Below are positions 35,001 through 46,960 of a DNA stretch of 64,000 nucleotides, in pieces. Position 1 is the stretch's first letter; each line of letters starts with the position of its first letter. The notes below the pieces were generated by a model that was not told the DNA's origin, did no database searches, and worked only from the letters and a program-made list of their open reading frames with translations. The stretch covers positions 1,359,834,393 to 1,359,898,392 of the forward strand of contig OY728130.1 of assembly GCA_963277665.1 (NCBI GenBank), written 5' to 3'. The stretch comes from Viscum album (taxonomy: Eukaryota > Streptophyta > Magnoliopsida > Santalales > Viscaceae). The translations under genes were made by a program, and so were the position numbers.

Positions 35001-35441
35001 GAATATCCATGTGAATAAGTAAATGGAATTATTTCATTTTACTTTTTCCATACTATGTTGAAGTTCACGTTTAAAAGGCTTTTGTTTTAGTAATGCATTG
35101 CCTTAAATGTTTATGCTTATTTTGAATGTTCCGCTATATTGTTATCCTTACTGGGCATTTGAGCTCACCCCTTTCTATGTTTTATTTTTCCCAGGATGTG
35201 AAGAAGTAAGTTATGAATGACCTGCAGGGATATTATGAGGGGATAATAGTGTGGATTGTGGAAACATTATGTTGTTGTATTAGTTTTTCATTTTATGATG
35301 TAATGTAAAACTTATGAATATATCTAGTGTTTCCAAGGCTACTAAACCAATCGGTCTTTCGAGATTTGATCTTTCTTCTGATCATGCCAATGTTATATAA
35401 TTAATTCACCGACTCTGGGTAACTGGGGTCGGGGCGTTACA
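32040..35441 (+). repeat. 3' LTR of the Del element (3,402 bp)
   Basis: The partner of 23627-27026, with the same ends. By hand alignment: about 52 mismatches in the first 1.6 kb, only 2 (plus 1 at the edge) over the part matching 25221-25889, and about 33 in the last 1.1 kb. TATA box copy at 33248-33255; GC-rich motif copies at 33598-33627 and 33787-33816. Polyadenylation should occur at the R/U5 border, but I see no single convincing signal. Confidence 0.96.
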
Positions 35442-35446
35442 ATGTC
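35442..35446. repeat. Target site duplication, right (ATGTC)
   Basis: Identical to 23622-23626. Confidence 0.95.
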
Positions 35447-38255
35447 CCTGGTATATGAACTATTTTAAATTTTCAAATGAATGGTCATAATTTAAATACC
35501 TTGAATTTTATTATTTTATAGAATCTTGTTATATGTACTCTCTTGTAGGGGTCCATCTTAAACAATTCCCTGAGAATTGTCCCGAATGGTACAATGAAAA
35601 TTATTGTGGAACTCTGATGACTTCTTCCTGGTTTTAGTTGGATCTAGAGGTTAGATATTAAGTCCTAGTGATCATTTTTGGTGTTATCTTATTTTATGTA
35701 TGATTTATTTTATATGTAAGGGGGTATCCAAGTTATAGTATCACCCTCTGACATTAAATCATTGATAAATACTTTCTTTTAGGTTTTTTACAAGAGGTTC
35801 CATTCAGGTCCCAGTTTTTCTAAGTAGTAATCTAGGTAAAGAAGTAATTCACTCAGGTAGATGGGTGGTTTTATGTTAAGATGAACCTTGAGGGAGTATT
35901 ATAGAATATGGATACATGATGAGTGTTAACTCTTCCTCACTTATGTCATCATTATAACCATTCAATGGGTACAAACATATTTAGATTTTTATAGATGATT
36001 AGGTACTATTATCCTGATTTGTAGAAAGTGATTTTATAGGCCTTATTGATAGGTTTTGAACCTTTATGTCAATGATTCTCTACCTACTTCAATTTTACCT
36101 CTTCCATAGAGAGAGTTGATAGGGGTATTAGACGTCGTGAATCTAATTTCCATAAATAGGATGTAGTTATCTTTTTAGAGACTATAAATATAAGTGGATT
36201 GACATAGATTCCCTCAATTTGAAAAAAACCCTTGGAAGTTAATGACATTGTTCTATTAAGGATAACTAATGGAAGATTTTATTCTTGGAATATGTTTTTT
36301 CTTTTTTTGATAAGCGTTGTTTTACACTTTCTAGACCGATGCATGGTATGTTATCGAGTCTTCCAATTCAGAAAGGTTTGTTCCTATTATTTTTAAAATC
36401 AACATTAGTTCTTGTTTGTTGAAACTAGCTTCGATGGAATAGACTATTTGGGTTCCTAACCCTGTTGACCAGTAGAGGAATGGTTGAAATCCTAGTTTCA
36501 GAAATGGTTCCTTGAGGAAGGAGACGATTTGATAAATCATGGAACATGTGGGATGCCGAATTTTGAAGATGAGTTCCAAGAGAACTCCCAATGAATTCAA
36601 ATACTCATGTTCCATATAGCAAGATAATTATTTTCTTATTGATTCATGACTTTTGAGTTTGTGAGGCAGGTCTTTTTCCAGGTGTTTCGGGATGTACATA
36701 CTTTTTGAGTAATAATTAGTTCATGGAAATTTTATGTGATAATTATTTAAAAATAAATGTCAGTGAGTGGATGGGTGTGATCCAAGAACTAATGGTTTCA
36801 ATGATGTAACACTTACAGGTAGGGTGACCCGATGTTTTGGGTAAATTAAATAAAATTCCCTATGGGAAGGTATATTTCATAAAATTAATTGGGTGATGTG
36901 ATGCGATGTATCCATGATTGAGCATTGACATGAATTGTTGGGATATGTGATTTTTTTAGTTAATTAATGGATTTTTATCTTGTTTTGAGGCATGATTTTC
37001 TTTGGAGGAGCGATGTATGTCTACTAATAGAAATATCAGTGTACTCCGAATCTAGAGGTGATCATCCCCCTTAACATTACAAAATACTAAGTACACTGAG
37101 AGAGAATCAACTTATACTAAGATAATTATATAAATTTCTCTTGCGGTTTAATGAAGAGACTCTCTAAGAGTTATCCTTGAGGATCAGCTTAATGTAAGCC
37201 ATTTTTTCATAGTTTGATAGTGGACTTTTGAGGGTGTTGATCCAAGTTATAATTCAATTTGTAAAACCATTGTGGGAAATATTCTTTGGAAGTTAGAGTA
37301 GTTGATAATTGCCATTTACACTAGTTCATAAAGGTGAGGGATACCTCATCTATGCCAGGAATATTTTCTAGATGGAAGGGGCTGGGACTGGGGAAGTTAG
37401 TGCATCATTTTCATTAAAAGTGACAAAAATTATACTCCTAAGGTGGTGAGAAAGATTTCGGTCACTCGTTGAAACCCCTGATGTGAGAAGAGCTATAGAA
37501 TTGGGAGATCTGACATTTGATAGTAGTTTTTTAAATCATACATCATTTGATGAATTGTATTATGTGCAAAATTATTTCTTGGTAATTCCAAGTATGATTA
37601 TGGATTGGGTGAAATCTAGATGTAGGTGTTAAGCTTGGGGTAGATTATGAAAATATATGAAGGTTGGATCTAGATAATGTTGATGTTGGGTTTATATAAT
37701 GATGAATTATTTTTATTAGGAGATATTTCAACCAAGATAAATAACTTAAATTCGAGTATAGGCTTAGATGATTGATCTCAAAACAATCATGGAATTCCAT
37801 AGGAAAAGGAATTAGGATTTGGTTTTACTAACATGTCAATTGTAGGAGTAATTCTTCATCACAATAGTCAAACATAGGTGGTTAAAAATAAAGTTTATCA
37901 AATATATGGATAGGTTTGGTGAGAAATACCATTAATAATTCCATCAAGATGAGATGGGTGCATCTTAATGAGTCAGCTAGGGATTTCAAGGAATAGACAA
38001 GACGAACAGTTTAAGAGTGGTCAATTTGGAATTTCGACTATTTCAGTCTAATAAGGAACCAAGATAAGTGTTATGATGTGTGTATATTTTTCACAAGTTG
38101 AGAACCATGCAAAAAGCGCCATTATAATTCAATTTCTATGTTTTAATAGGCCATTTGGATGGTGGTATCACCACGACTTAGAATTAGCCATTATAAAGTC
38201 TAGAAATCATGGTAGGGGAATTCCGTAATCAGGTTGATGGAAGGAGATGATGACA
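35447..38255. other. No recognisable gene; internal DNA right of the Del insertion
   Basis: If copies A and B are LTRs of one element, pol should be here on the plus strand, but I could not read RT, integrase or chromodomain blocks. A 94-codon minus ORF at 36331-36615 matches nothing I know. A TGTAACACTTACAGG at 36805 resembles an LTR start but has no partner. Confidence 0.35.
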
Positions 38256-38259
38256 TGAT

Positions 38260-41173
38260 CATTTCATGGTGTTTAAGGTCTCTCATAATTTTTTTCCTAA
38301 TGTCTCAATAGTATTTTTGAGTGCTGGATCAAGGTTTATCAGCTTAAGCATTGTGTGCTTTAAGTGATTTTTAAAAGTGCATAGGAATTTTGGGAATAAA
38401 ACGCAACAATTTAAAAAAACCGTATTGCATGAGTATTTCAAGATTAAATTTTAGTGTGATCCCGAAGGAATCTCAAGAATTAGAAGTTTCAATATGGTGA
38501 GATTATAACTTATCATGTTTTGGACCAATTAAAATTTCAATGGAATCTGAATTTTTGATTTAGTGAATGAGAAAATATTAAATCGTGTCTTGAAACATTA
38601 TTATAAAAGTGGGAGCACTTGAAAGCATCATTTTAGATTAGTTTTAAGGATCATGATGTTTCATAGATGTTTGGATGTGTTTTAGGAGTGTTTTTCTCAT
38701 AGTAATCACTTTTTTTGAGAAACATACAGGGTATATAGTTTGTTTAAACTATTCGACTCCTCAAGATAAATTGTGTGTCTTTATAAGGGGTTTCACAAAG
38801 ATTATAACACCATTAAAGGTTTAAATAATATCCCTTAATAATGTATTTAGTAAATTTTATAGGTGGTCACAAGGTTTCTAAACTATGTTCCTAGTCATAT
38901 GGTTAGTTCCACTTAACAAGTAGCACCACACAGTTGGAACATGGTTATCCCAAATAGTGAATCCAATACATGGGAGGTATGGATCTTAGATAAAATGAGA
39001 AGTATATTTGGTGCTCGGTTATCCAAACCATGTGTCCAAACCATGCACCTCATTTTACAGAAAAATTTATTCATTTTCCCATCCACCCATAAATTGTTTT
39101 TCCTCATTTTCACTTATCTCTCAACCTAGAAGACTCTACTACACACAACACCCTTCATCCCACTTCCCCAGTTATATCACCATAGTTATTAGTTTGATTT
39201 TATTGTTTTCAAGTGCGTTGGAAGTGTATCAGTGAGTACAGAACACCTCTCCATTATTTTCTTGAAATATTCTTCCATATGAAATGATAAATATATACAA
39301 TATATTTGGATCTATTTTAGGGTGTTTTACATTTTTACTGATTTTTCTCTTTTCAAATAAAATCCAAGATTCTTATAAGATGAGTGTAGTATCCTAAAAA
39401 TGAGGTTGGTGGTCTATATATTTTATTTTTATGGTTCATGGATTTATAAAATTAATTTTTGTTCCACATGTTGGATCTCCCTTGAATTTCCATTTACAAG
39501 TAAAATTGATTGAATTAAATGTTTATGGAATGACTTTGATACCCTTATCCACCCTTCACATGGTTGTAAGTTGGAAAATTCAAATAAAACCAACCATTAG
39601 GTTTCTTATCTTAAATTACTTGGTTTGTTATAAATGCCTTCATGGATTAAATGGTCTAGATAAACCCATTGGTCTTTAATAGCTTAAATTATTCTTACTA
39701 TTGTGAATCAATTAACCATATTTATTGTATTGAAGTGGAAATATTTTAATGGAATATATTATTGTATAGTAAAATTTTTAATGATATGGATGGTATACCT
39801 TGGACTATTTTATAATAAAACCACCTTTGAGGTGTTCTTATTTTATCTACTATAAGTGTGATATAGTTTAATTAATTAAAAAACATGTAATGTCATGTTA
39901 TAACTCCTAATACTTGGAGGGTTTGTGGAACAACCTTCATAGGTGAGTTGACTTACCTTATAAATTGAATTTCAGGGACACTAACATGAACCTTAATTTG
40001 ATTTGGTTTAATTTATCGTATTTGTGAGTATGTTCACGGAATCCCTTGTATTACAATAAAATGGTATGGAACCCTAGGCATGGTGACCATATGTTATGAT
40101 ACACATGCCTAGGTACCTAAGTATATAATCACTTATATTATGATTCTTGAGCATGGAGTCCCTAGGAATTAGGTCCCTTATATTATGATACTCAGGCATG
40201 GTGACCCTTATGTTATGATACTCAGGTCTGGAATACCTGAGTATGGAATCACTTATATTATGATTCTTGAGCATAGTGTCCCTAGGAATGACGTCCCATA
40301 TATTATGATACTCAGGAATGGAATCCCTAGGCATGGTATAACTTATTTTTATTTATTTGAGCTCATTGGGAATGATACCCCTTATTAAAATGTGAAACTT
40401 ATTTTATTATTATGTGGATGCCTAGGCGCTGATCCATGGGTCCTCATTGGTGAATGTATATCTATGAAAATATTATTTTCAATGTATATTAACATATAAA
40501 TACCTGATTTCACTTATTCAAATACATTTTTGGATTTCGAAAAATTAGGTATTGTCATCTAGGTGTCCTGGAGGAACCTGAGCCAACATGTTTTCATTGA
40601 CATCATTGCATTGCCTTAATTTTATTATGCACACTACTGAATTTTATGCCAGTGGATATGATATGAATTGGAAACTTTTGGTGGTAGACTAGTTATTATA
40701 TCTCAAACCCTTTTTAGTCCTTCAATTGGTTCCAACACATATTATCTCTCGACTATAGGTTAGGACCATGGATTATATTGCATGTTTTTATTCTTGTACA
40801 TTGGAGATTAGGAGAATAGTATTGAGATGAAGCTCTATATTCTCATGAAGATATACCTTAGGGGATTTTTTATTATCTTTTTGTATTGTATCACTTTTGG
40901 TATATCCTTTTATAGTACATTTTAGTAGTTTCATGCCTGGTCATTGATTCATTTTTTAATTTTTGTCAGTTGTTATTATATTCCAATATTATTTATTTAC
41001 TATTTATTATTCTATATTTTATTTTATCCGGATGGGATATTATCCTTGATACACCACCTTTTAAACCCTCACATCTATTCAGTAGCCTCTAGAATACAAG
41101 GATCTATTCCCGAGGCCATGTGACCGGCTGACTTTGGGAACCATTTTAGGGGATCCTAGGTTCGGACATTACA
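38260..41173 (+). repeat. Diverged LTR-like copy B (candidate 3' LTR)
   Basis: Collinear with copy A (see there). Near its start it has the chromovirus-LTR-like words TGTGATCCCGAAGGAAT (38455) and CTTTAAGTGATTTTTAAAAGTGCATAGG (38360). It ends GGTTCGGACATTACA at 41173, like the GTCGGGGCGTTACA end of the intact element. No PBS follows, as expected of a 3' LTR. A purine-rich GATGGAAGGAGATGATGA at about 38238 could be the polypurine tract. The start is approximate. Confidence 0.5.
40050..40390. repeat. Minisatellite of about 44 bp (copy B)
   Basis: TTATATTATGAT-type anchors at about 40091, 40135, 40179, 40209, 40255 and 40299 (spacing 44, 44, 30, 46, 44), each followed by 'CTCAGGCATGG' or 'CTTGAGCATGG' and 'TCCCTAGGAAT'. 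It is the same repeat as in copy A and explains the overlapping ORFs at 40074-40334 and 40185-40388. Confidence 0.8.
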
Positions 41174-41914
41174 TTGAGCATAACCAATAACTGGTTTCCT
41201 GTGTAATATATAAATCCAACAATCATTATATTTCTATTGAAGGCTATTCCAAATAATCCCAATGTTACACATCCTATCTTAGGTGGAGGAGAAATGATTT
41301 TTTCTAATGATTCCTAGAATCGGTGATACCCAATGATCCTAATATTCTCCTAGTTGTAGGAGAATAGATTTACATCAAGCTTACCATTTTATTTTCTAGA
41401 TCTTCCATAGGGACATGCTATTATGCTGAAATATGCGACCTTAGACTATTCATGATTCTTATACCTTTCATTTACAAGTTTCAATGTTGGGATACATCCA
41501 CCATTATGACCAATGATGATAGTTCCTTGATTGGAATAGGGTGATTGTATGTCAGCTGTTCTATCCATGGATTCTGTCTTGGAGTTCATCTCTATGTGGG
41601 ATTATCCATTACAGATCTAAGACACATTCTTGAATCTTATTCCTAGTTCCTTTTTCTAGTGGACACTAATTAATTACACTTATTTATACCATAATAGGGT
41701 AGCTCAATATGGTTGGAGATAATGATGACTTTAGACACATTAAGAATCTATAAATGTCTTTCTCATTCAAGGTTTTGAGGGAATATTATGTTAATGACAT
41801 GAGATGTATCAGGTGAAAAACTAGAGGCATCCTATGATCACTATAAAGGAACTTACATTAATTATGTAAGGTATCCAAGGATCATTGCCTCAGGAATATG
41901 TTTTTGTCATGGAA
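41174..41914. other. No gene seen
   Basis: Unique-looking AT-rich sequence between copy B and the 107-bp array. No domain is readable on either strand. Confidence 0.5.
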
Positions 41915-42690
41915 GGTGGCACACATTCATCATGTGGGGCATCTAGTGTTATTCACACCAGGTAACTTATACTCATCGCATAAGGCTTCATATCCTCATC
42001 ACCTATGATATAGAGTGATCATCACACTAGATAATAACATAATAAGGGAATAAAGAAAGATTATATGCTCATCACATAGGGAATTTTTTTGTTTTTCACA
42101 TAAGGCATATCATACTTGTCGCAAGAGGTATAACCTCAACCTCATCACTAGATAAAGGAAGGAGAGATCCTACTCTCACCACATAGGGGGTTCTTATTCT
42201 CATAACATAAGGCATCCCATGCTCATCACATGTGGTAGAATCCTAATATCATCATCTGGGAGAGAAATGAGAGATCATATACTCATCTCATAGGGGCTTA
42301 TTATTCTCATTGCATAAGGCATATCATGCTGGTCACATGAGGTAGAATCTCAAGCTCATCACCCGGGAGATGAAGGAGTTATATTATGATGATAATATAG
42401 GGGCATCCAATACTAATCACATAATAAATCTCATATTCATCACAAGATATAGAATCCCAGGTTCATCACCGGAGAGAGGAATGAGTGATCATCTAATCAA
42501 CACATATGGATTTCTTTTGTTTATCACATAAGGTATCTCATGCTCATCACATGAGGTAATATACCAGGATCATCACATTGGAGAGGAAGAGAAGATCATA
42601 TCCTCATCACATATACTTCTTAGGAACGTCACCTAAGGAAACCTAGACTCTCCAACTAGGGATATGTTTTAGATTCATCATGAAGGGGTC
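41915..42690. repeat. 107-bp tandem repeat array
   Basis: A GAGAGATCAT-type anchor occurs at 42055, 42162, 42269, 42375, 42483 and 42589 (spacing 107, 107, 106, 108, 106). Each unit contains several CTCATCACAT(A/G)(A/G)GG words in a fixed order: an 'ACTCATCACATAGGGG' block, a 'CATAAGGCAT' block, a 'GCTCATCACATGAGGTA' block and a 'CATCACCGGGAGAG' block. The units are themselves built from a shorter CATCACAT-type repeat. Partial units extend to about 41915. Non-coding. Confidence 0.85.
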
Positions 42691-43615
42691 ACAGTTTTAT
42701 AGCCATGTGAAGGAACTCACATATTTAAAGTCAAATGGGGGACCCTCCTAATAGGCTCATCATGTACCAGGATAATCAAAAGATTCTATAACATTGAGGG
42801 TTGTCAAGATTTATAGTTCTTTGGGGAGCAATCATAGATTTAATGTTTAGTGGAGGGAAACATCCAATATAAACTCATCGCATTTTTTGTTGGTCATTAG
42901 ATAGTGTCCTATAGAAATTATGTTGTTCAGTGGGGAAATTGGATTTAGGCATGGTTTACTGTGAAATGGGGTCTCAAAACCCATTGGGCATCAGAACTTT
43001 AGAAGTGTTGTACACTACAAAATATGACACCACTATAGATCTGGTGGGTAATTTGTGGGTACTTTAGTAGTACTATTCATAGAATATGTATTGGGAAAAA
43101 AATCTATCCTACGGGTCATGTAATGAGATACATGCTCAATGGGGCTTCAAATAAATATGATGTAACAAAGAAGGTGGTTTGGTGGGTAATCCCTTGGGGG
43201 GTTAAGAAATTTCTTTTTAGCATGTTTGTGTGTGGTGTGTGAGTGTTTGATGTAATTGTATCCACATGAACCTAATATAATATAAATATAATCAATCATT
43301 GAATTGGATATCTCCCTATGGGTAGGTGATATGGGATGTAGATTCTTATTTCAGATATGGTGATATCACCTTTATTTCATCACCTGTGGGTGGGATGTAA
43401 GATTACGATGATATTAAGATATTGGTGTTGGACATTAGAGAGGCATCCCACATACCCTACAATGACATAGGGATCAAAAACCATGTAGATTAATTTCATA
43501 GTTTAAAGTCATGTGATAAGACTGTAACATGCAGTTTAATGTCATGTGGTAAGGATTCATATGTCATGGAAGGAATAAAAATAAGGGGTGGTGGTGGGAT
43601 TATTCATTCAGGGTG
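42691..43615. other. No gene seen
   Basis: Moderately AT-rich, with scattered 'ATGTGGTAAGG' and 'CTCATCGCAT' words related to the flanking arrays. No reading frame of note. Confidence 0.45.
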
Positions 43616-43619
43616 CTTG

Positions 43620-44040
43620 TATGATGGTACAATCATCTTATTCTCATCACACGAGGTATATTGTTCTCGTCACATAAGTCATTCTACACTTGTCACATAG
43701 GTAATACAATGATCTTTACATCTGATAAGGTTTTAGTTTAAAATATTGTGTTGAGGATGAGACTGTGTAGTCTAATTTCATGTGACTAGTAAGTTGGTGA
43801 CATGTATTTTAAAGTATTGAAGTAGAAACATTATTGTGGTCTATGTATAAAACTACATAGAATATGGGGGAATCATCTCATTCTCATCACATGAGTCATA
43901 TCACGCTCATCACATGGGGAATACTACACTCATCATGAACGACACCCCATGCATGTTATAGAGGGTAATATTGCAGTTTAAGATATTATGTTGAGGATGT
44001 TTTCATGAATTTTAATGTCATGAAACTTCGATGTTAGTGT
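43620..44040. repeat. Two direct repeats of about 240 bp
   Basis: CAATCATCTTATTCTCATCACACGAG (43630) and GAATCATCTCATTCTCATCACATGAG (43868) open two diverged units. Both later contain a 'GTTTAAAATATTGTGTTGAGGATG' or 'GTTTAAGATATTATGTTGAGGATG' block. They share CTCATCACAT words with the 107-bp array and are probably of common origin. Confidence 0.65.
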
Positions 44041-45411
44041 TTTATTTTTTAAATTCTTGCAACTCAGATTTTTTTGGGGTGTATGTATGAATATGTCCCT
44101 TCCTAGTTAGGATAGTAGGAGAGAAGGTTAGAAGGATCCTGTATGTGGTCACCGATGGAGAAAATGGTATGTTTCCCTTGATTATTCAATTGATGGGAGT
44201 TGTATACTCTCCATGAAGACACATTTGGAGAGAAAGAGGCATAAACAATGCATATTTTATGCAGCATGTTGTGGTTCTTATAGAGACCCACAGTTTTCAT
44301 AAATATATAATATATATTATTATATGAACATTCATTATATAAAATTATGATTCATGCTAGAACTATAAAGTTTTAGTGTATTTGAAAACATAGATACATA
44401 AAAATTTGGTACATAAAATATACTCATCATATCCCATTAATTTCTTCACAACTAGCCTCCATTTTATACAAAAAATACAGAAGACCTTTCTTCATATCAT
44501 GGGGAAAAGGAAAACCTAAGAGAGGGTGAGATCAGATGCCTAGTAAGGGTAAAAAAGGGAAATGTAAATGATAATTTAAGAATAAAATGAGAAAAACATA
44601 TGAGAACATGAACATAACATTTGAAAACCATTTTCATAAAATCATAAACCCTGAACCTAATTCCCGGTATAAAACTTCACATATCATAAGAAATGAATCA
44701 AAAAGGGATCAAAGAACATGATCCATGAGATATTAACATTATAATAATACACAAGTTTGGGGAATATAAATAAGTACATAAAATCATTTCCTTAGTCAAC
44801 TATAAATTTCAATAATATAATAGTTGATTATTTTCACTGATCATTACATCATATCCTTGGTTAACATTCACTCTCTAGACTATCAAAGTAGATAGAGTCT
44901 CTTACTGAACTAGGTTTCATTCCCCATTCTAGTCCTTAATATCTCATGAGATTTAAATCATTACCCATGCCTTAGATTGATATATAATTTTGGTTTCACC
45001 CATCACATAATCATAATTCATTCATATGTGTTCCATAATATCATAAAACACTCATTATATATCCCAACATATGGATATAAATAGGTTTCATTAATATTTC
45101 ATCATAGTATAACCTGTGGAAAATATATAGGTTTAATGAAAACCACATTATAATTATCATAATAATTTTAGATAAATAATTAGGACAGTATTAATATATT
45201 ATATCCCTAGTTCATCATAAGTTACATCAAAGGATGTTATCATAGATGAAAATTTTTATTAAAAGATCATTGTAATATTTATTAACGAAAATATTATTTT
45301 TATTTTGAAATAAATTATCTAAAATATAAATATTTATAAAATTTTACTGATAGAATATTCTTTTAAAAGAACCAATGAAACATTTCAAGGAATCTTCATA
45401 TCGTTGAGTAG

Positions 45412-45419
45412 TCATAATG
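45412..45419. repeat. Target site duplication of the SINE, left
   Basis: TCATAATG, identical to 45555-45562. Confidence 0.65.
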
Positions 45420-45554
45420 TGCCCCACGCAGGCAGCTATGGTGGCAGGGGGTTTGTGGTTTGGGGGTGACGGTCATGGGGTCGAGTCCCCAAGCCACAAC
45501 TTCGTAGTTTGTGTGGTTCCACCATTAGAGGCTATAATAAATAAATTTTATCAT
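45420..45554 (+). mobile_element. SINE-like insertion with 8-bp target duplication
   Basis: A GC-rich island of about 135 bp in very AT-rich DNA. It is flanked by direct repeats TCATAATG at 45412-45419 and 45555-45562. Inside, GGGTCGAGTCC (45478-45488) matches 10 of 11 bases of the Pol III box B (GGTTCGANTCC). GGTGGCAGGG (45440-45449) fits box A at about 8 of 10 positions, 20 bp from the start and 38 bp before box B, as in tRNA-derived SINEs. The 3' end is A/T-rich (AATAAATAAATTTT). The sister LTR copy at about 52.02-52.05 kb runs straight through without it, an empty site. I do not recognise the family. Confidence 0.68.
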
Positions 45555-45562
45555 TCATAATG
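45555..45562. repeat. Target site duplication of the SINE, right
   Basis: TCATAATG, identical to 45412-45419. Confidence 0.65.
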
Positions 45563-46534
45563 GTGGTAAATTATATTCATGTCATGTATGTTAAAATAAA
45601 TATTAATTTTATATTTAAGTAAAAATTCAAAAGTACCACATTCAAAAAATGATAAGAAGTTACCTTTAAACATTTATATAAAAAATTACAAATGGGTAAA
45701 AATAAAATTATAAAATCATATTATAATCCTAAAAACATTATATAACACGTTTTAAAAAAAATGTGGACATTGATGTGAAATATTTCTTAGAAAAGAGGAA
45801 ATAATGGCAATTTTTTTAAAAAAAATTCATAATCCTTTCAAATCCCAAATAGAGGAAAATGTTTCTATTACTTGAAATTTTATTCAATAACCAAATGAGA
45901 ATAAAATGAATTGTTTTTGTTATTAAATTATCATATAATTTCCCTCAATTAAAAATTGATCACAAATAATCTTGAGTAAAATGAGATTAAAACATAAATC
46001 CATTACCGTTTTGGTAACATTGGAATCACAAGTCTCATGAAAGAATAAATTCAAATGAAAATTTCAATACCATGACCATAAATAAATTCATTATATAACC
46101 TGTTAAAGTATCTATATATATATACCTCATAAAATAATATAGATACATAACATAACATATGTCCCAGAGAAGATAATTTGAGAAGATAAACCCTTTCTAC
46201 AAGTTCAGCTTGATTCGTAAGCACTATAACCCCAATTATATTAATTTTAAATTTATTATAATGCAATAAAAACTATTTTTATACTTATAATATAATCTAA
46301 TATCTACATATTACATTTTAATTCCCATTTATTAATATTTAATTATTAAAAAAATTTATTTTTAGGCGTTAATAGTTTCATTTTTCATGGAAGTTTCGGT
46401 TTACAAATTATTGTCCTTGCAATTTGATCATCATCGCATTATCATAGTAATATTATTAAAGATATAAATTTAATATATATTCATTATATTAATTTTTATA
46501 ATCATCCATAAAAGATATATATAGAGAAATGATT

Positions 46535-46960
46535 TACAATGTTCATGGAGATAGTAGGTCGTACTAACGCATGAACACTACTTTCATTTTCTAAAGAAGA
46601 GAAGGAATGAAATATAGAAATTATTTTATAATTAAAAAAGAATAATTATATCATAAATAACAAAAATATGAATTAAATATATCTTTATTACCTTCTATTT
46701 AAATTGAAATAAATAATATAACTACTTCATGGAGGTGGCATTCCACATGTATGCACAAGCAATGCTATCGTTTTCCAACGGATGTGAAAGTAAGAAGGTA
46801 TGTATGATATTATAATTATAGAGGTATAATTATTTAATAATTGTAATATATATTTATATAAATATATATATTATATACATCTTTATAAACATCCTTGTAA
46901 AATGTTAATGAAAATGAATTACACTACAATGTGGTGATGATAATCCATACAAACACACAA
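46535..46960 (-). repeat. Three GC-rich LTR motif units (copy 1)
   Basis: Units at about 46535-46576, 46726-46762 and 46926-46960, spaced about 195 bp. On the minus strand the first reads TTCATGCGTTAGTACGACCT then ACTATCTCCATGAAC, matching the Del motif CTCGTGCGTACGTACGGACT then ACCGTCTCCACGAAC. Del has two units 189 bp apart; this copy has three. Confidence 0.7.

Larger units (their letters stand above)
23627..35441 (+). mobile_element. Structurally complete Del/Tekay chromovirus
   Basis: An 11,815-bp Ty3/gypsy element: 3.40-kb LTRs starting TGTAACACCCC and ending GTTACA, a 5-bp target duplication, an iMet-type PBS, a purine tract, and a 5.0-kb internal region. The internal region encodes capsid, zinc knuckles, protease, RT, RNase H, integrase and chromodomain in one frame. 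Domain order and the C-terminal chromodomain place it in the chromoviruses; long LTRs and the pol peptides suit Del/Tekay. I counted about 88 substitutions and 3-4 small indels between LTRs (about 2.6%), so it is fairly young but not recent. Three TAG codons, a changed RT catalytic residue and two broken zinc knuckles make it non-autonomous now. It sits between LTR-like copies A and B. Confidence 0.97.

Noticed and set aside
36805..36820. TGTAACACTTACAGG as a second LTR start upstream of copy B
   Set aside because: No matching end, no partner copy and no target duplication with the bases after 41173.
40074..40388. Overlapping ORFs on both strands with repetitive Met-Ile-Leu or Tyr-His-Asn-Ile peptides
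   Set aside because: They are translations of the 44-bp minisatellite, whose unit happens to lack stops in those frames.
42055..42640. Regular repeats considered as a CRISPR array
   Set aside because: The 107-bp units are fully repetitive with no unique spacers, and the setting is plant nuclear DNA.
45470..45500. Possible tRNA gene at the GGGTCGAGTCCCC box
   Set aside because: No foldable acceptor, D or anticodon arms around it. The box spacing and target duplication fit a SINE better.
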